A DNA stretch of 27,269 bases. Source: CAZLKN01 sp964560135 (GTDB lineage: Bacteria; Actinomycetota; JAICYB01). Location: NCBI GenBank assembly GCA_964560135.1, contig CAZLKN010000039.1, positions 1-27,269 on the forward strand, read 5' to 3'. The notes below the pieces were generated by a model that worked only from the letters and a program-made list of their open reading frames with translations, searched no databases and had not been told where the DNA came from. Positions 7,497 to 15,672 of this stretch are shown here, one piece after another. The translations under genes and the position numbers were made by a program. Position 1 is the stretch's first letter. Every line of letters begins with the position of its first letter.

Positions 7497-9011
7497 CTAC
7501 CCCACGGCCGCTTCGACCTCGTCGCGGCCCTCTCCGGCGGCGTTCCGCCTCCGTCCGGTGAGCACGATCCCGCCGTAGACGAGCAGCGCGAGGAGGGTCC
7601 CCGCGGCCCAGGCCGAAGCGAACAGGTCGCCGGTCCGCGCGTACAGCGACAGGGCCGGCCGGGCCCGCACCTCGGCGGTGAAGGCCGTCGCCTCGAAGAG
7701 CCCCGTGCGGTGCGTGACGGTGCCGTCGGGCGCCGCCACACCGCTGATGCCGGACAGCGCCGCCTGCACCACCCACTGACGTAGCTCGAGGGCCCGCATG
7801 CGGGCGTGGCCGAGGTGCTGCTCTGAGGCCCACGAGCGCTCGAAGGACGCGTTGTTCGTCGAGACGACGATCAGCTCGGCCCCCGCCCGGGCGAAGGCCC
7901 GCACGTCGCGCGAGAACACCGACTCGAAACAGATCGGGGTCCCGATCCGCACCCCCGCAACCTCGAAGACCTCGGCGTCCGTCCCGCGTTCGAGGTCGAA
8001 GGGCACCTGGTCGAGGGTGGTCACGAACCGCCGGAGGAATCCGACGGGCACGTACTCGCCGAACGGCACCGGATGCCGCTTGCGGTAGGTGTCGACCGGG
8101 ACGCCGTCCGCATCGATCAGGTCCACGTCGTTCACGAAGACACCCCGCTGCGGGTCCGCGCTCGAACGGCCCACCAGCATCGGCGCGCCGCGCTCGCGTG
8201 CCGCGGCCCCCGCCGCCTCCAGCGCGCCGTCGGACACGCCGATCCCGATGGCATCCTCGGGCCAAACGATCACATCCGGGCTGCCCTCGAGCCGCCGGGT
8301 CAACTCCAGGTGGCTGGCCAGGATCCGGTCGCGCTGGTCGAAGGAGGGCGGCCGCGGGACGTTGCCCTGGACCACGCCGACGCGTACCGGATCTCCCGCA
8401 GGGGGCCGCGCGTGCAGGACCAGGTCCGCCGCGACGAACGACGCCACCGCCACGCAGACAAGCGCGACACTTCCCCAGGCCCAGTGCCCCGTCGTCATCC
8501 GGTCGGCGATGGTCGCGGCGACGAATGCGCACAGGAAGGAGATGCCGAAAGCACCGACGACACCGGCCAGCCAGCGCACCCCCGGGACGGTGCCCTGCGA
8601 GGTTCCGAGCGCGCTCCACGAGAAGCCCCCGAAGGGCCACCGGTCGAGGAGCATCTCGGCCCCCACCCAGGCCCCCGCCACGAGGACCGGAGCCAACGGC
8701 CAGCGGCGGACGACCCCCGCCACGAGTGCCGCGACGGCGACGTACAGCCCGAGGACGATGGTCAGGGCCGTCCACGCCATCCACCCGAACAGGAAGATCC
8801 AGGCCACCGCGAGGCCGTTGTAGACGACACCCGCGGCGAGCCCGTAGCCGAACGACCACCGCCACGCGCGTTCCCGCAGGACGGCCAGGAACAGAGGGAC
8901 CAGAGCCACCCAACCCAGGGGGCCCAGTGCGAGCGGCTCCCCGGCAGCGAACAACAGCAGTCCGGAGAGCGCAGACAGTCCGAACGCCAGCAGGCGTCTG
9001 CGCGTATGCAC
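7497..9011 (-). CDS. lnt: Apolipoprotein N-acyltransferase
   Basis: A 504-residue membrane enzyme that transfers an acyl chain to the N-terminal cysteine of diacylated lipoproteins. Residues 7-200 hold about six to seven hydrophobic segments. Residues 207-460 are a carbon-nitrogen-hydrolase (nitrilase) domain facing outward. The catalytic triad is visible: Glu252 in VIVWPEDA, Lys311 in YRKRHPVPFGEYVP and Cys361 in GTPICFESVF. A final hydrophobic segment (ASAWAAGTLLALLVYGGIVL) closes the protein, followed by a charged tail. The GTG start at 9011 lacks a ribosome binding site but has TAGACT eight bases upstream, suggesting a leaderless mRNA. It is divergent from the DUF3105 gene. Confidence 0.95.
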   Translation of the reverse strand: MHTRRRLLAFGLSALSGLLLFAAGEPLALGPLGWVALVPLFLAVLRERAWRWSFGYGLAAGVVYNGLAVAWIFLFGWMAWTALTIVLGLYVAVAALVAGVVRRWPLAPVLVAGAWVGAEMLLDRWPFGGFSWSALGTSQGTVPGVRWLAGVVGAFGISFLCAFVAATIADRMTTGHWAWGSVALVCVAVASFVAADLVLHARPPAGDPVRVGVVQGNVPRPPSFDQRDRILASHLELTRRLEGSPDVIVWPEDAIGIGVSDGALEAAGAAARERGAPMLVGRSSADPQRGVFVNDVDLIDADGVPVDTYRKRHPVPFGEYVPVGFLRRFVTTLDQVPFDLERGTDAEVFEVAGVRIGTPICFESVFSRDVRAFARAGAELIVVSTNNASFERSWASEQHLGHARMRALELRQWVVQAALSGISGVAAPDGTVTHRTGLFEATAFTAEVRARPALSLYARTGDLFASAWAAGTLLALLVYGGIVLTGRRRNAAGEGRDEVEAAVG

Positions 9012-9019
9012 CAGGATTC

Positions 9020-9047
9020 AGTCTATCGGGGGGCCGACCTGTATCCT
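9020..9047. promoter_or_regulatory. Back-to-back leaderless promoters for lnt and the DUF3105 gene
   Basis: Only 44 bases separate the two divergent start codons. On the minus strand TAGACT (9025-9020) ends eight bases before the lnt GTG. On the plus strand TATCCT (9042-9047) ends eight bases before ATG 9056. Neither gene has a Shine-Dalgarno sequence. The -35 region of each promoter would fall on or next to the -10 box of the other. Confidence 0.5.
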
Positions 9048-9055
9048 GGATGGCC

Positions 9056-9847
9056 ATGGCCAAAGGGAAGAAGAAAAAGAAGGGACGCGGCAAGCGTCCG
9101 GCGCCGTCGAAGCCCGTCGCGTCCGGGAAGCCGAAGCCCGTGGAGGTGACTGATCCCGCGGACCCCTCGCCCGACCCGTCGACGAGCCCAACCCGCGAGA
9201 AGCCCCTCAGCAAGGAGAAGCAGCGCCGCGCGATCCTGGATCAGCGCAAGGCGGTGGCACGGCGCAAGCGCCGGATCCGCAACATCGCCATCGCCGTCGT
9301 GGTGATCCTCGCCATCGTCGGGGTGGTGTTCGGCAGGCAGCTGATGCACCGGCGCACGATCGCAGCCCACAACGAGCTAGCGGCAGGAGCGGGATGCGAC
9401 CCGGTGCAGGTGCATTCCGGCATGACCCGGGAACACATCGAGGTGGGTCGTGCTGTGGAGTACGACACCGTGCCCCCCGTCGGCGGGCCCCACCGGGGAA
9501 GCGGGGTGCTCCCCGCGGGGATCCAGGACGAACCGCTGCCCACGGATCCCAATGCGCCCCAAAGTACGTCGATCTACGACGCCGTCCACTCCCTGGAGCA
9601 CGGGTTCGTGATCGTGTGGCACAACGAGCTCACGGAGGCCGAGCAGACGGAGCTCGCCCGCGACTTCGCGGGTGAACACAAGGTGAGCGTCGTCCCCTAC
9701 CCGGAGCTCGCGGAGCACGAGGGCAAGCGGGTTGCGCTCACCGCGTGGGGCCGATCCCAGCTCTGCGAGGACGCCGACGCCGACGTGGTCCGCTCCTTCA
9801 TCGAGATCTACCGCGAAGCCACCACTGCTCCCGAGCCCGACGCGTAG
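9056..9847 (+). CDS. DUF3105 membrane-anchored protein
   Basis: 263 residues. A very basic N-terminus (AKGKKKKKGRGKR) and a Pro-rich stretch precede a charged helix (KEKQRRAILDQRKAVARRKRR) and one transmembrane segment at about 76-93 (IAIAVVVILAIVGVVFG). The rest, probably outside the membrane, matches DUF3105: VEYDTVPPVGGPHRG, YDAVHSLEHGFVIVWHN and VVPYPELAEHEGKRVALTAWGR. The conserved His and Cys residues (GC at 113-114, PHRG, SLEHG, LCED) suggest a disulfide or metal site, but the family function is unknown. ATG 9056 fits a leaderless start; an in-frame ATG at 9050 is two bases from the -10 box and less likely. Confidence 0.9.
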   Translation: MAKGKKKKKGRGKRPAPSKPVASGKPKPVEVTDPADPSPDPSTSPTREKPLSKEKQRRAILDQRKAVARRKRRIRNIAIAVVVILAIVGVVFGRQLMHRRTIAAHNELAAGAGCDPVQVHSGMTREHIEVGRAVEYDTVPPVGGPHRGSGVLPAGIQDEPLPTDPNAPQSTSIYDAVHSLEHGFVIVWHNELTEAEQTELARDFAGEHKVSVVPYPELAEHEGKRVALTAWGRSQLCEDADADVVRSFIEIYREATTAPEPDA

Positions 9848-9903
9848 AGCAGGAACAAGCCTTCGGGCACAGAAGTACCTCAACGGAGGAGGTGGGGGGA
9901 TCC

Positions 9904-10458
9904 GTGAGGGAACCGGGGATGGTCCAACTCGTAGAACACGTCCAGAGCTCGGCGCGCCCCCAGCACATCGCCGGATGGGCTCCCTTCGTCCTGGTCGGCG
10001 CGGTCGCCATGCAAGTCCTGCACCAGATGGAGCACGTCGCCCAGGTGGTCCAGGCCAAGGTGGTGGGCACAGGACCCGCCCACGGCATCATCGGTGCGCT
10101 CGACGTCGAGTGGGTGCACATGACCTTCAACACCAGCCTCCTGGCGCTGGCCGCGCTGGCTCTCTGGGGTTACGCGAACGTCCGCGGCGCACCCGGGACC
10201 AGCCGCCGGCGGTCCTGGACCATCCTCGCTGCGGGTGTCGCGCTGCAGAGCTACCACGTGATCGAGCACATCGCGAAGATCGGCCAGCACACCGTGGGCA
10301 TCACGCCCGCCCCCGGGTTCCTGGGCCAGTTCCTCGAGCTCATCTGGCTGCACTTCGCGATCAATGCGGTCGTCCTCGCGGCCATCACGGAGGGGATGGT
10401 GGGGTTGAGCGCCCACCGGACCGCAGCGCGCCTCCTCCGGACCAGGGTCCCCGCCTAG
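9904..10458 (+). CDS. Four-helix membrane protein with two copies of an HxxEH unit
   Basis: 184 residues, no family recognised. There are about four hydrophobic helices (roughly 26-50, 68-92, 104-125, 142-165). The protein is an internal duplication: VAMQVLHQMEHVAQ (34-47) matches VALQSYHVIEHIAK (112-125), and WVHMTFN (70-76) matches WLHFAIN (148-154), both offset by 78 residues. Each half thus supplies HxxEH plus a further His 32 residues after the first His, a pattern that suggests metal or haem coordination in the membrane (inference). A GGAGGAGG site lies about ten bases before GTG 9904; ATG 9919 is an alternative. The preceding DUF3105 gene ends 56 bases upstream. Confidence 0.82.
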   Translation: MREPGMVQLVEHVQSSARPQHIAGWAPFVLVGAVAMQVLHQMEHVAQVVQAKVVGTGPAHGIIGALDVEWVHMTFNTSLLALAALALWGYANVRGAPGTSRRRSWTILAAGVALQSYHVIEHIAKIGQHTVGITPAPGFLGQFLELIWLHFAINAVVLAAITEGMVGLSAHRTAARLLRTRVPA

Positions 10459-10464
10459 GCCCTT

Positions 10465-10490
10465 CGGGGGCGCTCGCAGCCCGGCCCCCG
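10465..10490 (+). terminator. G/C-rich hairpin, possible terminator of the HxxEH gene
   Basis: CGGGGGC (10465-10471) pairs with GCCCCCG (10484-10490), seven bases after the stop codon; CTT and AAG can extend it across a bulge. No T-run follows. The rest of the 223-base gap (10459-10681) holds a short CGACCG/CGGTCG inverted repeat near 10627-10645 and the next gene's ribosome binding site. Confidence 0.4.
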
Positions 10491-10681
10491 GAAGCCCGCT
10501 CCCCGGACCATGGACAACGTGTCGGTCCCCTTCCCGGAGAACGGCGACAGGATGGCCGTTCCCCAGCCGGTCGGGGGGCCGTAGGTTCTGGCTGGGATGA
10601 CGAATCCCCTGGGGGGAGTATCCGTCCGACCGGGCCCCTCGGTCGTCCCTTCGTTGGGACCACGTTCGAAAGGGAGGGAAC

Positions 10682-11152
10682 ATGCGCAGAACCACATCGT
10701 GGCTCGTTGCCTCGAGCATGGCCGGGCTGCTCGCCTTGGGCGGATCGGGAATGGCGCTCGCTGAGGAGGATCCGGGTCCGGAGCCGTCCTCGGTGTGTGG
10801 TGAGGAGCTGGTGGCCACGGGCACCGACGGCGACGCCTCGATCTCGGTGTGCGTCGACGGGCTCGGCGCCCTGACGGCGGCGGAGAAGGAGGACGGCGGC
10901 TACGTGATCGCCGACGGAGACAGCGGGAACCCGCTCACCGAGGTGAGCCCGTGCCTCGACGGATACATCGGCGTGCAGGTGCACGACGGCGTGATCGCGC
11001 TCCGTGCAAGCGGCGATGGCAACTACACCTACCCGCAGCCGTGGCCGGGGCCGGCCGAGCCGTCGAACTGCATGCCGGAGGAGGGTGAGGACCCCGAGCT
11101 TCCGGAACTGCCCGAGGATCCGGAACTGCCCGAGGATCCGGAACTGCCGTAA
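10682..11152 (+). CDS. Small secreted cysteine protein with acidic Pro-rich repeat tail
   Basis: 156 residues. A Sec signal peptide (MRRTTSWLVASSMAGLLALGG, likely cleaved after AMALA near residue 27) precedes a ~100-residue domain with exactly four cysteines (39, 57, 91, 130), probably two disulfides. The tail from 134 repeats the unit EDPELP, ending at the last codon. No family is recognised. GGGAGG four bases before ATG 10682 gives a strong translation start. There is no sorting signal or transmembrane helix at the C-terminus, so it is likely released or bound through its acidic tail (inference). Confidence 0.85.
   Translation: MRRTTSWLVASSMAGLLALGGSGMALAEEDPGPEPSSVCGEELVATGTDGDASISVCVDGLGALTAAEKEDGGYVIADGDSGNPLTEVSPCLDGYIGVQVHDGVIALRASGDGNYTYPQPWPGPAEPSNCMPEEGEDPELPELPEDPELPEDPELP
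11102..11149 (+). repeat. 18-bp tandem repeat in the tail of the secreted protein
   Basis: Two identical 18-base units (11102-11119, 11120-11137) plus a partial third copy (11138-11149) ending at the stop codon. Each unit encodes six residues (PELPED in frame). Confidence 0.9.
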
Positions 11153-11209
11153 CGCTGCACATCGGGTGGTGGTCTCCCGGGCGCTGATACCGCCAGCCGG
11201 ATCGAGCAT

Positions 11210-11236
11210 GAGGTCCGCCCTCTTTGGGCGGGCCTC
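11210..11236. terminator. Hairpin terminator between convergent transcripts
   Basis: GAGGTCCGCCC pairs with GGGCGGGCCTC around a TCTTT loop: eleven pairs with one G-T wobble. It lies 58 bases after the secreted-protein stop and 21 bases after the sufT stop on the other strand, so it can serve both directions. No clear T-run flanks it. Confidence 0.65.
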
Positions 11237-11257
11237 ATCGCGTTCGCGGGGGCCGTG

Positions 11258-11569
11258 CTAGTAGCCGAGGGCCTGGAGCATGTCCCGGCCCTCCTCGGTC
11301 ATCTTGTCGGGGGCCCACGGCGGGTCGAAGGTGAAGTGCACGTTCACGTCCTTCACGCCGTCCACCGTCCCGACCGCCTCCTTGGCCATGAACTCGATCA
11401 GTCCCGTGGCCGGGCAGCCCATGCTCGTGAGGGTCATCGTCACGTTCACCGTGCCGTCATCGATCTCCACACCGTAGACGAGGCCGAGGTTGACCACATC
11501 GATGCCGATCTCCGGATCGGTGACGGCCTTGAGCGCCTCCAACACCTGTGGCTCGTTGATCTCGCTCAC
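11258..11569 (-). CDS. sufT: SufT-like MIP18-family Fe-S assembly factor
   Basis: A 103-residue DUF59/MIP18 protein, an auxiliary factor for maturation of iron-sulfur proteins. The core motif DPEIGIDVVNLGLVYGV (18-34) is followed by VNVTMTLTSMGCPAT with the conserved Cys52, and DPPWAPDKMTEEGRDMLQALGY at the C-terminus, matching the family. It is the last gene of the suf cluster, and its ATG overlaps the sufU stop (ATGA, 11566-11569). This order, sufU then sufT, is typical of actinobacterial suf operons. Confidence 0.93.
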   Translation of the reverse strand: MSEINEPQVLEALKAVTDPEIGIDVVNLGLVYGVEIDDGTVNVTMTLTSMGCPATGLIEFMAKEAVGTVDGVKDVNVHFTFDPPWAPDKMTEEGRDMLQALGY

Positions 11570-12003
11570 CGGTCACCTCCCTGTCCGTCGGACTGCCCGA
11601 GTGCGTCCCGCAGCGCCATCCATGCGAGCAGCGCACACTTCACCCGCACGGGGAACTTCGAGACGCCCTCCAGCGCCATCAGATCGCCGAGGTCCTCCCC
11701 GGGCTGCTCGCCGTGCATCATCTGCCGGACGATCTCCGCCAGGCCGAGCGCGTCCTTCACGTTCTTGCCCTGGACGGCTTCGGTCATCATCGACGCCGAC
11801 GCCTGGGAGATCGAGCATCCCCGGCCGTCGAACGCGACGTCGGCGACCTCGCCGCCCTGGATGTCCACCGCGAGGTGGAGCTCGTCGCCGCAGAGCGGAT
11901 TGTCGTGCTTGACGGCGATCGCGCCCTCCACACCGCGCCGCTTGTTCCGGGGGCTCCGGTAGTGGTCCAGGATGATCTCGCGGTACAGGTCCTCGAGCGA
12001 CAC
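11566..12003 (-). CDS. sufU: SufU-type sulfur-acceptor / Fe-S assembly protein
   Basis: A 145-residue zinc protein that accepts persulfide sulfur from SufS. The ligands are visible: Cys38 and Asp40 in NPLCGDE, Cys63 in GRGCSIS and Cys123 in VKCALLAW, the spacing of Bacillus-type SufU rather than IscU. The start is GTG 12003, with GGAGGG five bases upstream lying inside the end of sufS; the sufS stop is two bases away. An in-frame codon at 12102 would add unrelated residues read from within sufS. Confidence 0.95.
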   Translation of the reverse strand: MSLEDLYREIILDHYRSPRNKRRGVEGAIAVKHDNPLCGDELHLAVDIQGGEVADVAFDGRGCSISQASASMMTEAVQGKNVKDALGLAEIVRQMMHGEQPGEDLGDLMALEGVSKFPVRVKCALLAWMALRDALGQSDGQGGDR

Positions 12004-12005
12004 GG

Positions 12006-13253
12006 TTACCCTCCGATGAAAAAGGACTTGGTCTTGTCCACGGCTTCGATCAGCGCGTCGATGTCCGCCTGGGTGTTGTACACGTAGCAGGAGGCGCGAC
12101 ACATCGCCGGAACATCGTAGCGGCGCATCAGCGGCTTCGCGCAGTGGTGACCGGCCCTGATCGCCACGCCTTCCTGGTCGAGCATCGTCCCCATGTCGTG
12201 GGGGTGGAGGAGCTCACCGCGGGGGTCGTACACGTTGAAGGAGAAGGTGGCACCCCGGCGCTCGGGGTCGGTCGGCCCGTACACGAGGAGACCGTCCACG
12301 GCCTCCAGCGCCTTCAGCGCGTAGCGCGTGAGCTCGATCTCGTGCTCCCGGACCGTCCCCAGCCCGACCTCGGTGAGGTAATCGCAGGCGGCTCCGAGCC
12401 CGACCGCTTCCGCGATCGGCATCGTGCCCGCCTCGAACTTGTACGGGATGTCGTTCCACTCGGACCCTTCGAGGGCGACGTCGCGGATCATCTCGCCGCC
12501 CCCGAGGAATGGGTCCATCTCCTCGAGCAGCTCCGGGCGGGCCACGAGGCACCCGATGCCGGTCGGGCCGCACATCTTGTGGGCGGAGAACGCCAGGAAG
12601 TCTGCGCCGAGCGACTGCATGTCGGTGGGCACATGAGGGACGAGTTGAGCACCGTCCACCATGACCAGCGCGCCCACGGCGTGGGCGGCGTCCACGACCG
12701 CAGTGAGGTCGGGGATGGTGCCGAGCACATTGGACATCCCGGTGACGGCCACCAGCCGGGTGCGCTCGTTGACGAGCCCGTCGAGATCGGACAGGTCGAG
12801 TTCCCCGGCGTCGGTGACGGGGATGTAGCGCAGCGTAGCCCCGCTGTCCTGCGCGGCGAGCTGCCACGAAACGAGATTGGAGTGGTGCTCCATCACCGTG
12901 GCCAGGATCTCGTCGCCGGGACCGAACCGCCGGCGGGCCCAGGCGTAGGCGACGAGGTTGATGGCCTCCGTGGTGCCCCGGCAGAACACGACCCCCCGGG
13001 GGTCGGGGGCGTTCACGAACCGCGCGACCGTGGTCCGCGCGCCCTCGTAGGCGGCGGTGGCCTCCTCGGCGAGCGTGTGGATCCCGCGGTGGACATTGGA
13101 GTTGTGGCGCTCGTAGAAGCCGGCCATCGCGTCGAGGACGCGGCGCGGCTTCTGCGAGGTGGCCGCCGAGTCGAGATAGACGAGCGGCCGTCCGTTGATC
13201 TCACGCTCCAGGAGCGGGAAGTCACTGCGAACGGTGCGCACGTCGAGGCTCAT
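12006..13253 (-). CDS. sufS: SufS cysteine desulfurase
   Basis: A 415-residue class-V PLP enzyme that takes sulfur from L-cysteine and passes it to SufU. Landmarks are YLDSAATSQKP, the PLP-binding Lys226 in AFSAHKMCGPTG, EAGTMPIAEAVGL, and the persulfide-forming Cys371 in RAGHHCAKPLM. Length and order match group-II desulfurases. ATG 13253 overlaps the sufC stop (13250-13253), indicating coupling. Confidence 0.97.
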   Translation of the reverse strand: MSLDVRTVRSDFPLLEREINGRPLVYLDSAATSQKPRRVLDAMAGFYERHNSNVHRGIHTLAEEATAAYEGARTTVARFVNAPDPRGVVFCRGTTEAINLVAYAWARRRFGPGDEILATVMEHHSNLVSWQLAAQDSGATLRYIPVTDAGELDLSDLDGLVNERTRLVAVTGMSNVLGTIPDLTAVVDAAHAVGALVMVDGAQLVPHVPTDMQSLGADFLAFSAHKMCGPTGIGCLVARPELLEEMDPFLGGGEMIRDVALEGSEWNDIPYKFEAGTMPIAEAVGLGAACDYLTEVGLGTVREHEIELTRYALKALEAVDGLLVYGPTDPERRGATFSFNVYDPRGELLHPHDMGTMLDQEGVAIRAGHHCAKPLMRRYDVPAMCRASCYVYNTQADIDALIEAVDKTKSFFIGG

Positions 13254-14023
13254 GCGGACGCGGGCTCCTCCGTGACACCGAACTCCGCACGCAGCTCCTC
13301 GTAGCCCTTGTCCTCGAGCTCCCGGGCGAGCTCCTCGCCCCCCGAACGCACGACGCGTCCGGCCATCAGGATGTGGACGCGGTCGGGTTTCAGGTACTCG
13401 AGGATGCGCATGTAGTGGGTGATCACCAGGAACCCGATCTCCGGGCCCTTGAGCCGGTTGACCGAATCGGCCACGATGCGCAGCGCGTCGATGTCGAGCC
13501 CCGAGTCGGTCTCGTCGAGGATCGCGAGCTCCGGCTTCAGCATGGCGAGCTGGAGGATCTCATTGCGCTTCTTCTCGCCGCCTGAGAACCCCTCGTTGAT
13601 GCTGCGCCCGGCGAAGGCCGGGTCCATCCCGAGGGCCTCCATGTTCTCGCGGAGGCTCTGCATGAACTCGCGGACGGGGATGTCCTCATCCCGAACCGCG
13701 TTGGCTGCGGTGCGCAGGAAGTTGGACACCGACACCCCGGGGACCTCGACGGGGTACTGGAAGGCCAGGAACATCCCGCGCTTGGCCCGCTCGTCGGGGC
13801 CGAGCTCGGTGACGTCCTCGCCCTTGAACAGGATCCTGCCCTGGGTGACCTCGAAGGCCGGATGGCCGAGCAGCACCTGGGCGAGCGTCGACTTTCCGGA
13901 GCCGTTCGGTCCCATGAGGGCGTGGATCTCGCCCTGGGGCACCTCGAGATCGATGCCGCGCAGGATCTGGAGGTCCTCGACGGTTGCGTGGAGTCCTTCG
14001 ATGCGGAGGATCGGATCGGACAT
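13250..14023 (-). CDS. sufC: SufC ATPase of the Fe-S scaffold complex
   Basis: A 257-residue ABC-type ATPase that works with SufB and SufD, not with a membrane transporter. Walker A is GPNGSGKST (38-46), the ABC signature FSGGEKKRNEI, Walker B LAILDETDSGLD, and the switch histidine is in VITHYMRIL. The EKKR after the signature and the glutamate-aspartate pair DETDSGLD are hallmarks of SufC. I chose ATG 14023; AGGAG is 12 bases upstream, slightly far, and a TTG at 14035 is too close to it. Confidence 0.97.
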   Translation of the reverse strand: MSDPILRIEGLHATVEDLQILRGIDLEVPQGEIHALMGPNGSGKSTLAQVLLGHPAFEVTQGRILFKGEDVTELGPDERAKRGMFLAFQYPVEVPGVSVSNFLRTAANAVRDEDIPVREFMQSLRENMEALGMDPAFAGRSINEGFSGGEKKRNEILQLAMLKPELAILDETDSGLDIDALRIVADSVNRLKGPEIGFLVITHYMRILEYLKPDRVHILMAGRVVRSGGEELARELEDKGYEELRAEFGVTEEPASA

Positions 14024-14041
14024 GGTGGGTGTCAACTCCTC

Positions 14042-14359
14042 TTACGTATCGTCGTCGATGCCAACGAGGACGTCGTCGCCCTCGATCTTCACGTCGTACT
14101 TCTTCACGTCGGCGGTCGCCGGAAGCGACTTCACCTCGCCGGTGCGCACATCGAACTGGGAGCCGTGGAGGGGGCATTCGAGCGTGCAGCCCTCGACGAA
14201 CCCCTCCGACAGGTAGGCGAGCTCGTGGGTGCAGATGTCCGAGACGGCGTGGATCTCGCCGTCGCAGCGCAGCAGCGCGAGCTTCTCGCCGCCCACCTCC
14301 ACCTGGAGGGCCTGGTCGGAACCGACGTCACCGGTGCTTGCGACCTTCACATAGTTCAT
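14042..14359 (-). CDS. Rieske-type [2Fe-2S] ferredoxin in the suf operon
   Basis: A 105-residue Rieske protein with the two-Cys, two-His cluster motif: Cys43 and His45 in CTHELAYLSEG, and Cys62 and His65 in CPLHGSQFD. It resembles ferredoxin subunits of aromatic-ring dioxygenases, but no oxygenase gene is near. Such a gene between sufD and sufC is common in actinobacteria; it may supply electrons to cluster assembly or be an early recipient of clusters (inference). Its ATG overlaps the sufD stop (14356-14359), and it ends 18 bases before sufC. Confidence 0.93.
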   Translation of the reverse strand: MNYVKVASTGDVGSDQALQVEVGGEKLALLRCDGEIHAVSDICTHELAYLSEGFVEGCTLECPLHGSQFDVRTGEVKSLPATADVKKYDVKIEGDDVLVGIDDDT

Positions 14360-15672
14360 GCGTCTTCCTCCGCCATCTTCATCTTGCCCTGGATCGCGTC
14401 GGCCAGACGTTCGTGCATACCCGACCACCTGACCCGGTTCAGTACCTCGTTGAAGAATCCGAAGACGATCAGGCGCTTGGCCTCCTCCCGGCCGATCCCC
14501 CGGGACTGGAGGTAGAAGAGATGGTTCTCGTCGATCTGCCCCACCGTCGCCCCGTGGGTACAGCGGACGTCGTTGTTCTCGATCTCGAGCTGCGGCATGG
14601 TGTCGGCCTTCGCCTTCGACGACAGGGTCAGGTTGCGGTTCGCCTGGTAGGCGTCGGTGCTGATCGCCCCGGGGCGGACGCGGATCGTGCCGTAGTACAC
14701 CGACCGCGCCGTGTCGGCCATCGAACCCTTGTAGAGGAGGTCGGAGCGCGTGTGCGGTGCGACGTGGTCCTGCACCGTCCAGTGCTCGAAACGCTGGTCG
14801 CCGTGGGGGAAGTACAGGCCGAGCATCATACTCTCCGCTCCCTCGCCGGCCAGCGTGCACTCCTTCCACGCACGGGAGTACTCGCCGCCGAGGGTCACCA
14901 GCAGCGTGTTGAGCCGGGCATCGCGGTCGAGGTGGGCGCGCACATGCGCCAGATGCCGCACCCCCGGCCCCCAGTCCTGCCAGGTGACCCAGCCGACGTT
15001 GGCGCCCTTGCCGATGAAGACCTCGACCACCGGAGCGGCGAGCGTAGGCTGGGTGATGGCGTCGGAGGCGTACAGGTCGTTGAAGACGACCTTCGCGCCG
15101 TCCTCCACGACGACCACCGTCCGCGGGAGCACGGCCACACCTTCGGCGGTCAGCCAGTGCATCGCCTGGATCGGGGAGGCGATCTCGACCCCGCGGGGGA
15201 CGTACAGGAACATCCCACCGTGGTGCATGGCCAGCGACCAGGCGCGGAAGGGGTCGTCGGCCCCGATCAGGGAGCCGAGACGGGGACGCAACACGTCGGC
15301 GTGCTCGTTCACCGCCTGCTCCAGCGGCATGTAGACGACGCCCGCGGCGCGGGCCTCGTCGGACAACTCCACCGACACGACCTGTGCGTCGGCGTGGACA
15401 GCACGACCCCCGGAGGCGACCTCGGTCAGCTCCAGGGACGCCGCGGCGCGCTTGGGGGTCGCGGCCACCGGGCTGTCGGCCTCCGGCGGCAGGGGGGCGT
15501 ACTGCTCCGGACGCAGGAGACCCACGTCGGTGTAGCGCCAGATCTCCTCGCGCCCGGTGGGCAGCGGCAGGTCACCGTACCGGGCCCACGCCTCGCGGCG
15601 CAGATCGGCGAGCCACCCCGGTGAGCGCTCGCAGAGCGCCCCGATCAGTTGGTCGGTCGCTGTCGTGCTCAT
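14356..15672 (-). CDS. sufD: SufD subunit of the Fe-S scaffold complex
   Basis: A 438-residue right-handed beta-helix protein that pairs with SufB. Family features are GREEIWRYTDVGLLRPE near the N-terminus, MFLYVPRGVEI, RSDLLYKGSMADTARSVYYGTIRV, QANRNLTLSSKAKADTMPQLEIENNDVRCTHGATVG, and HLFYLQSRGIGREEAKRLIVFGFFNEV. A weak AAGGGA site lies before ATG 15672. It is the first gene of the sufD-to-sufT unit and is separated from sufB by three unrelated genes. The same 26-base element as in front of sufB lies 54 bases upstream. Confidence 0.95.
   Translation of the reverse strand: MSTTATDQLIGALCERSPGWLADLRREAWARYGDLPLPTGREEIWRYTDVGLLRPEQYAPLPPEADSPVAATPKRAAASLELTEVASGGRAVHADAQVVSVELSDEARAAGVVYMPLEQAVNEHADVLRPRLGSLIGADDPFRAWSLAMHHGGMFLYVPRGVEIASPIQAMHWLTAEGVAVLPRTVVVVEDGAKVVFNDLYASDAITQPTLAAPVVEVFIGKGANVGWVTWQDWGPGVRHLAHVRAHLDRDARLNTLLVTLGGEYSRAWKECTLAGEGAESMMLGLYFPHGDQRFEHWTVQDHVAPHTRSDLLYKGSMADTARSVYYGTIRVRPGAISTDAYQANRNLTLSSKAKADTMPQLEIENNDVRCTHGATVGQIDENHLFYLQSRGIGREEAKRLIVFGFFNEVLNRVRWSGMHERLADAIQGKMKMAEEDA

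Noticed and set aside
9859..9868. GCC-TTCG-GGC hairpin after the DUF3105 gene as a terminator
   Set aside because: The stem is only three pairs with no T-run, so read-through into the next gene is as likely.
10510..10584. 24-codon open frame starting with ATG in the gap before the secreted protein
   Set aside because: It has no ribosome binding site at suitable distance and no recognisable product; the length is expected by chance.
10660..10676. GTTCGAA sequence before the secreted protein as a LexA box
   Set aside because: The opposite GAAC arm is missing, unlike the perfect box at 23114-23127.
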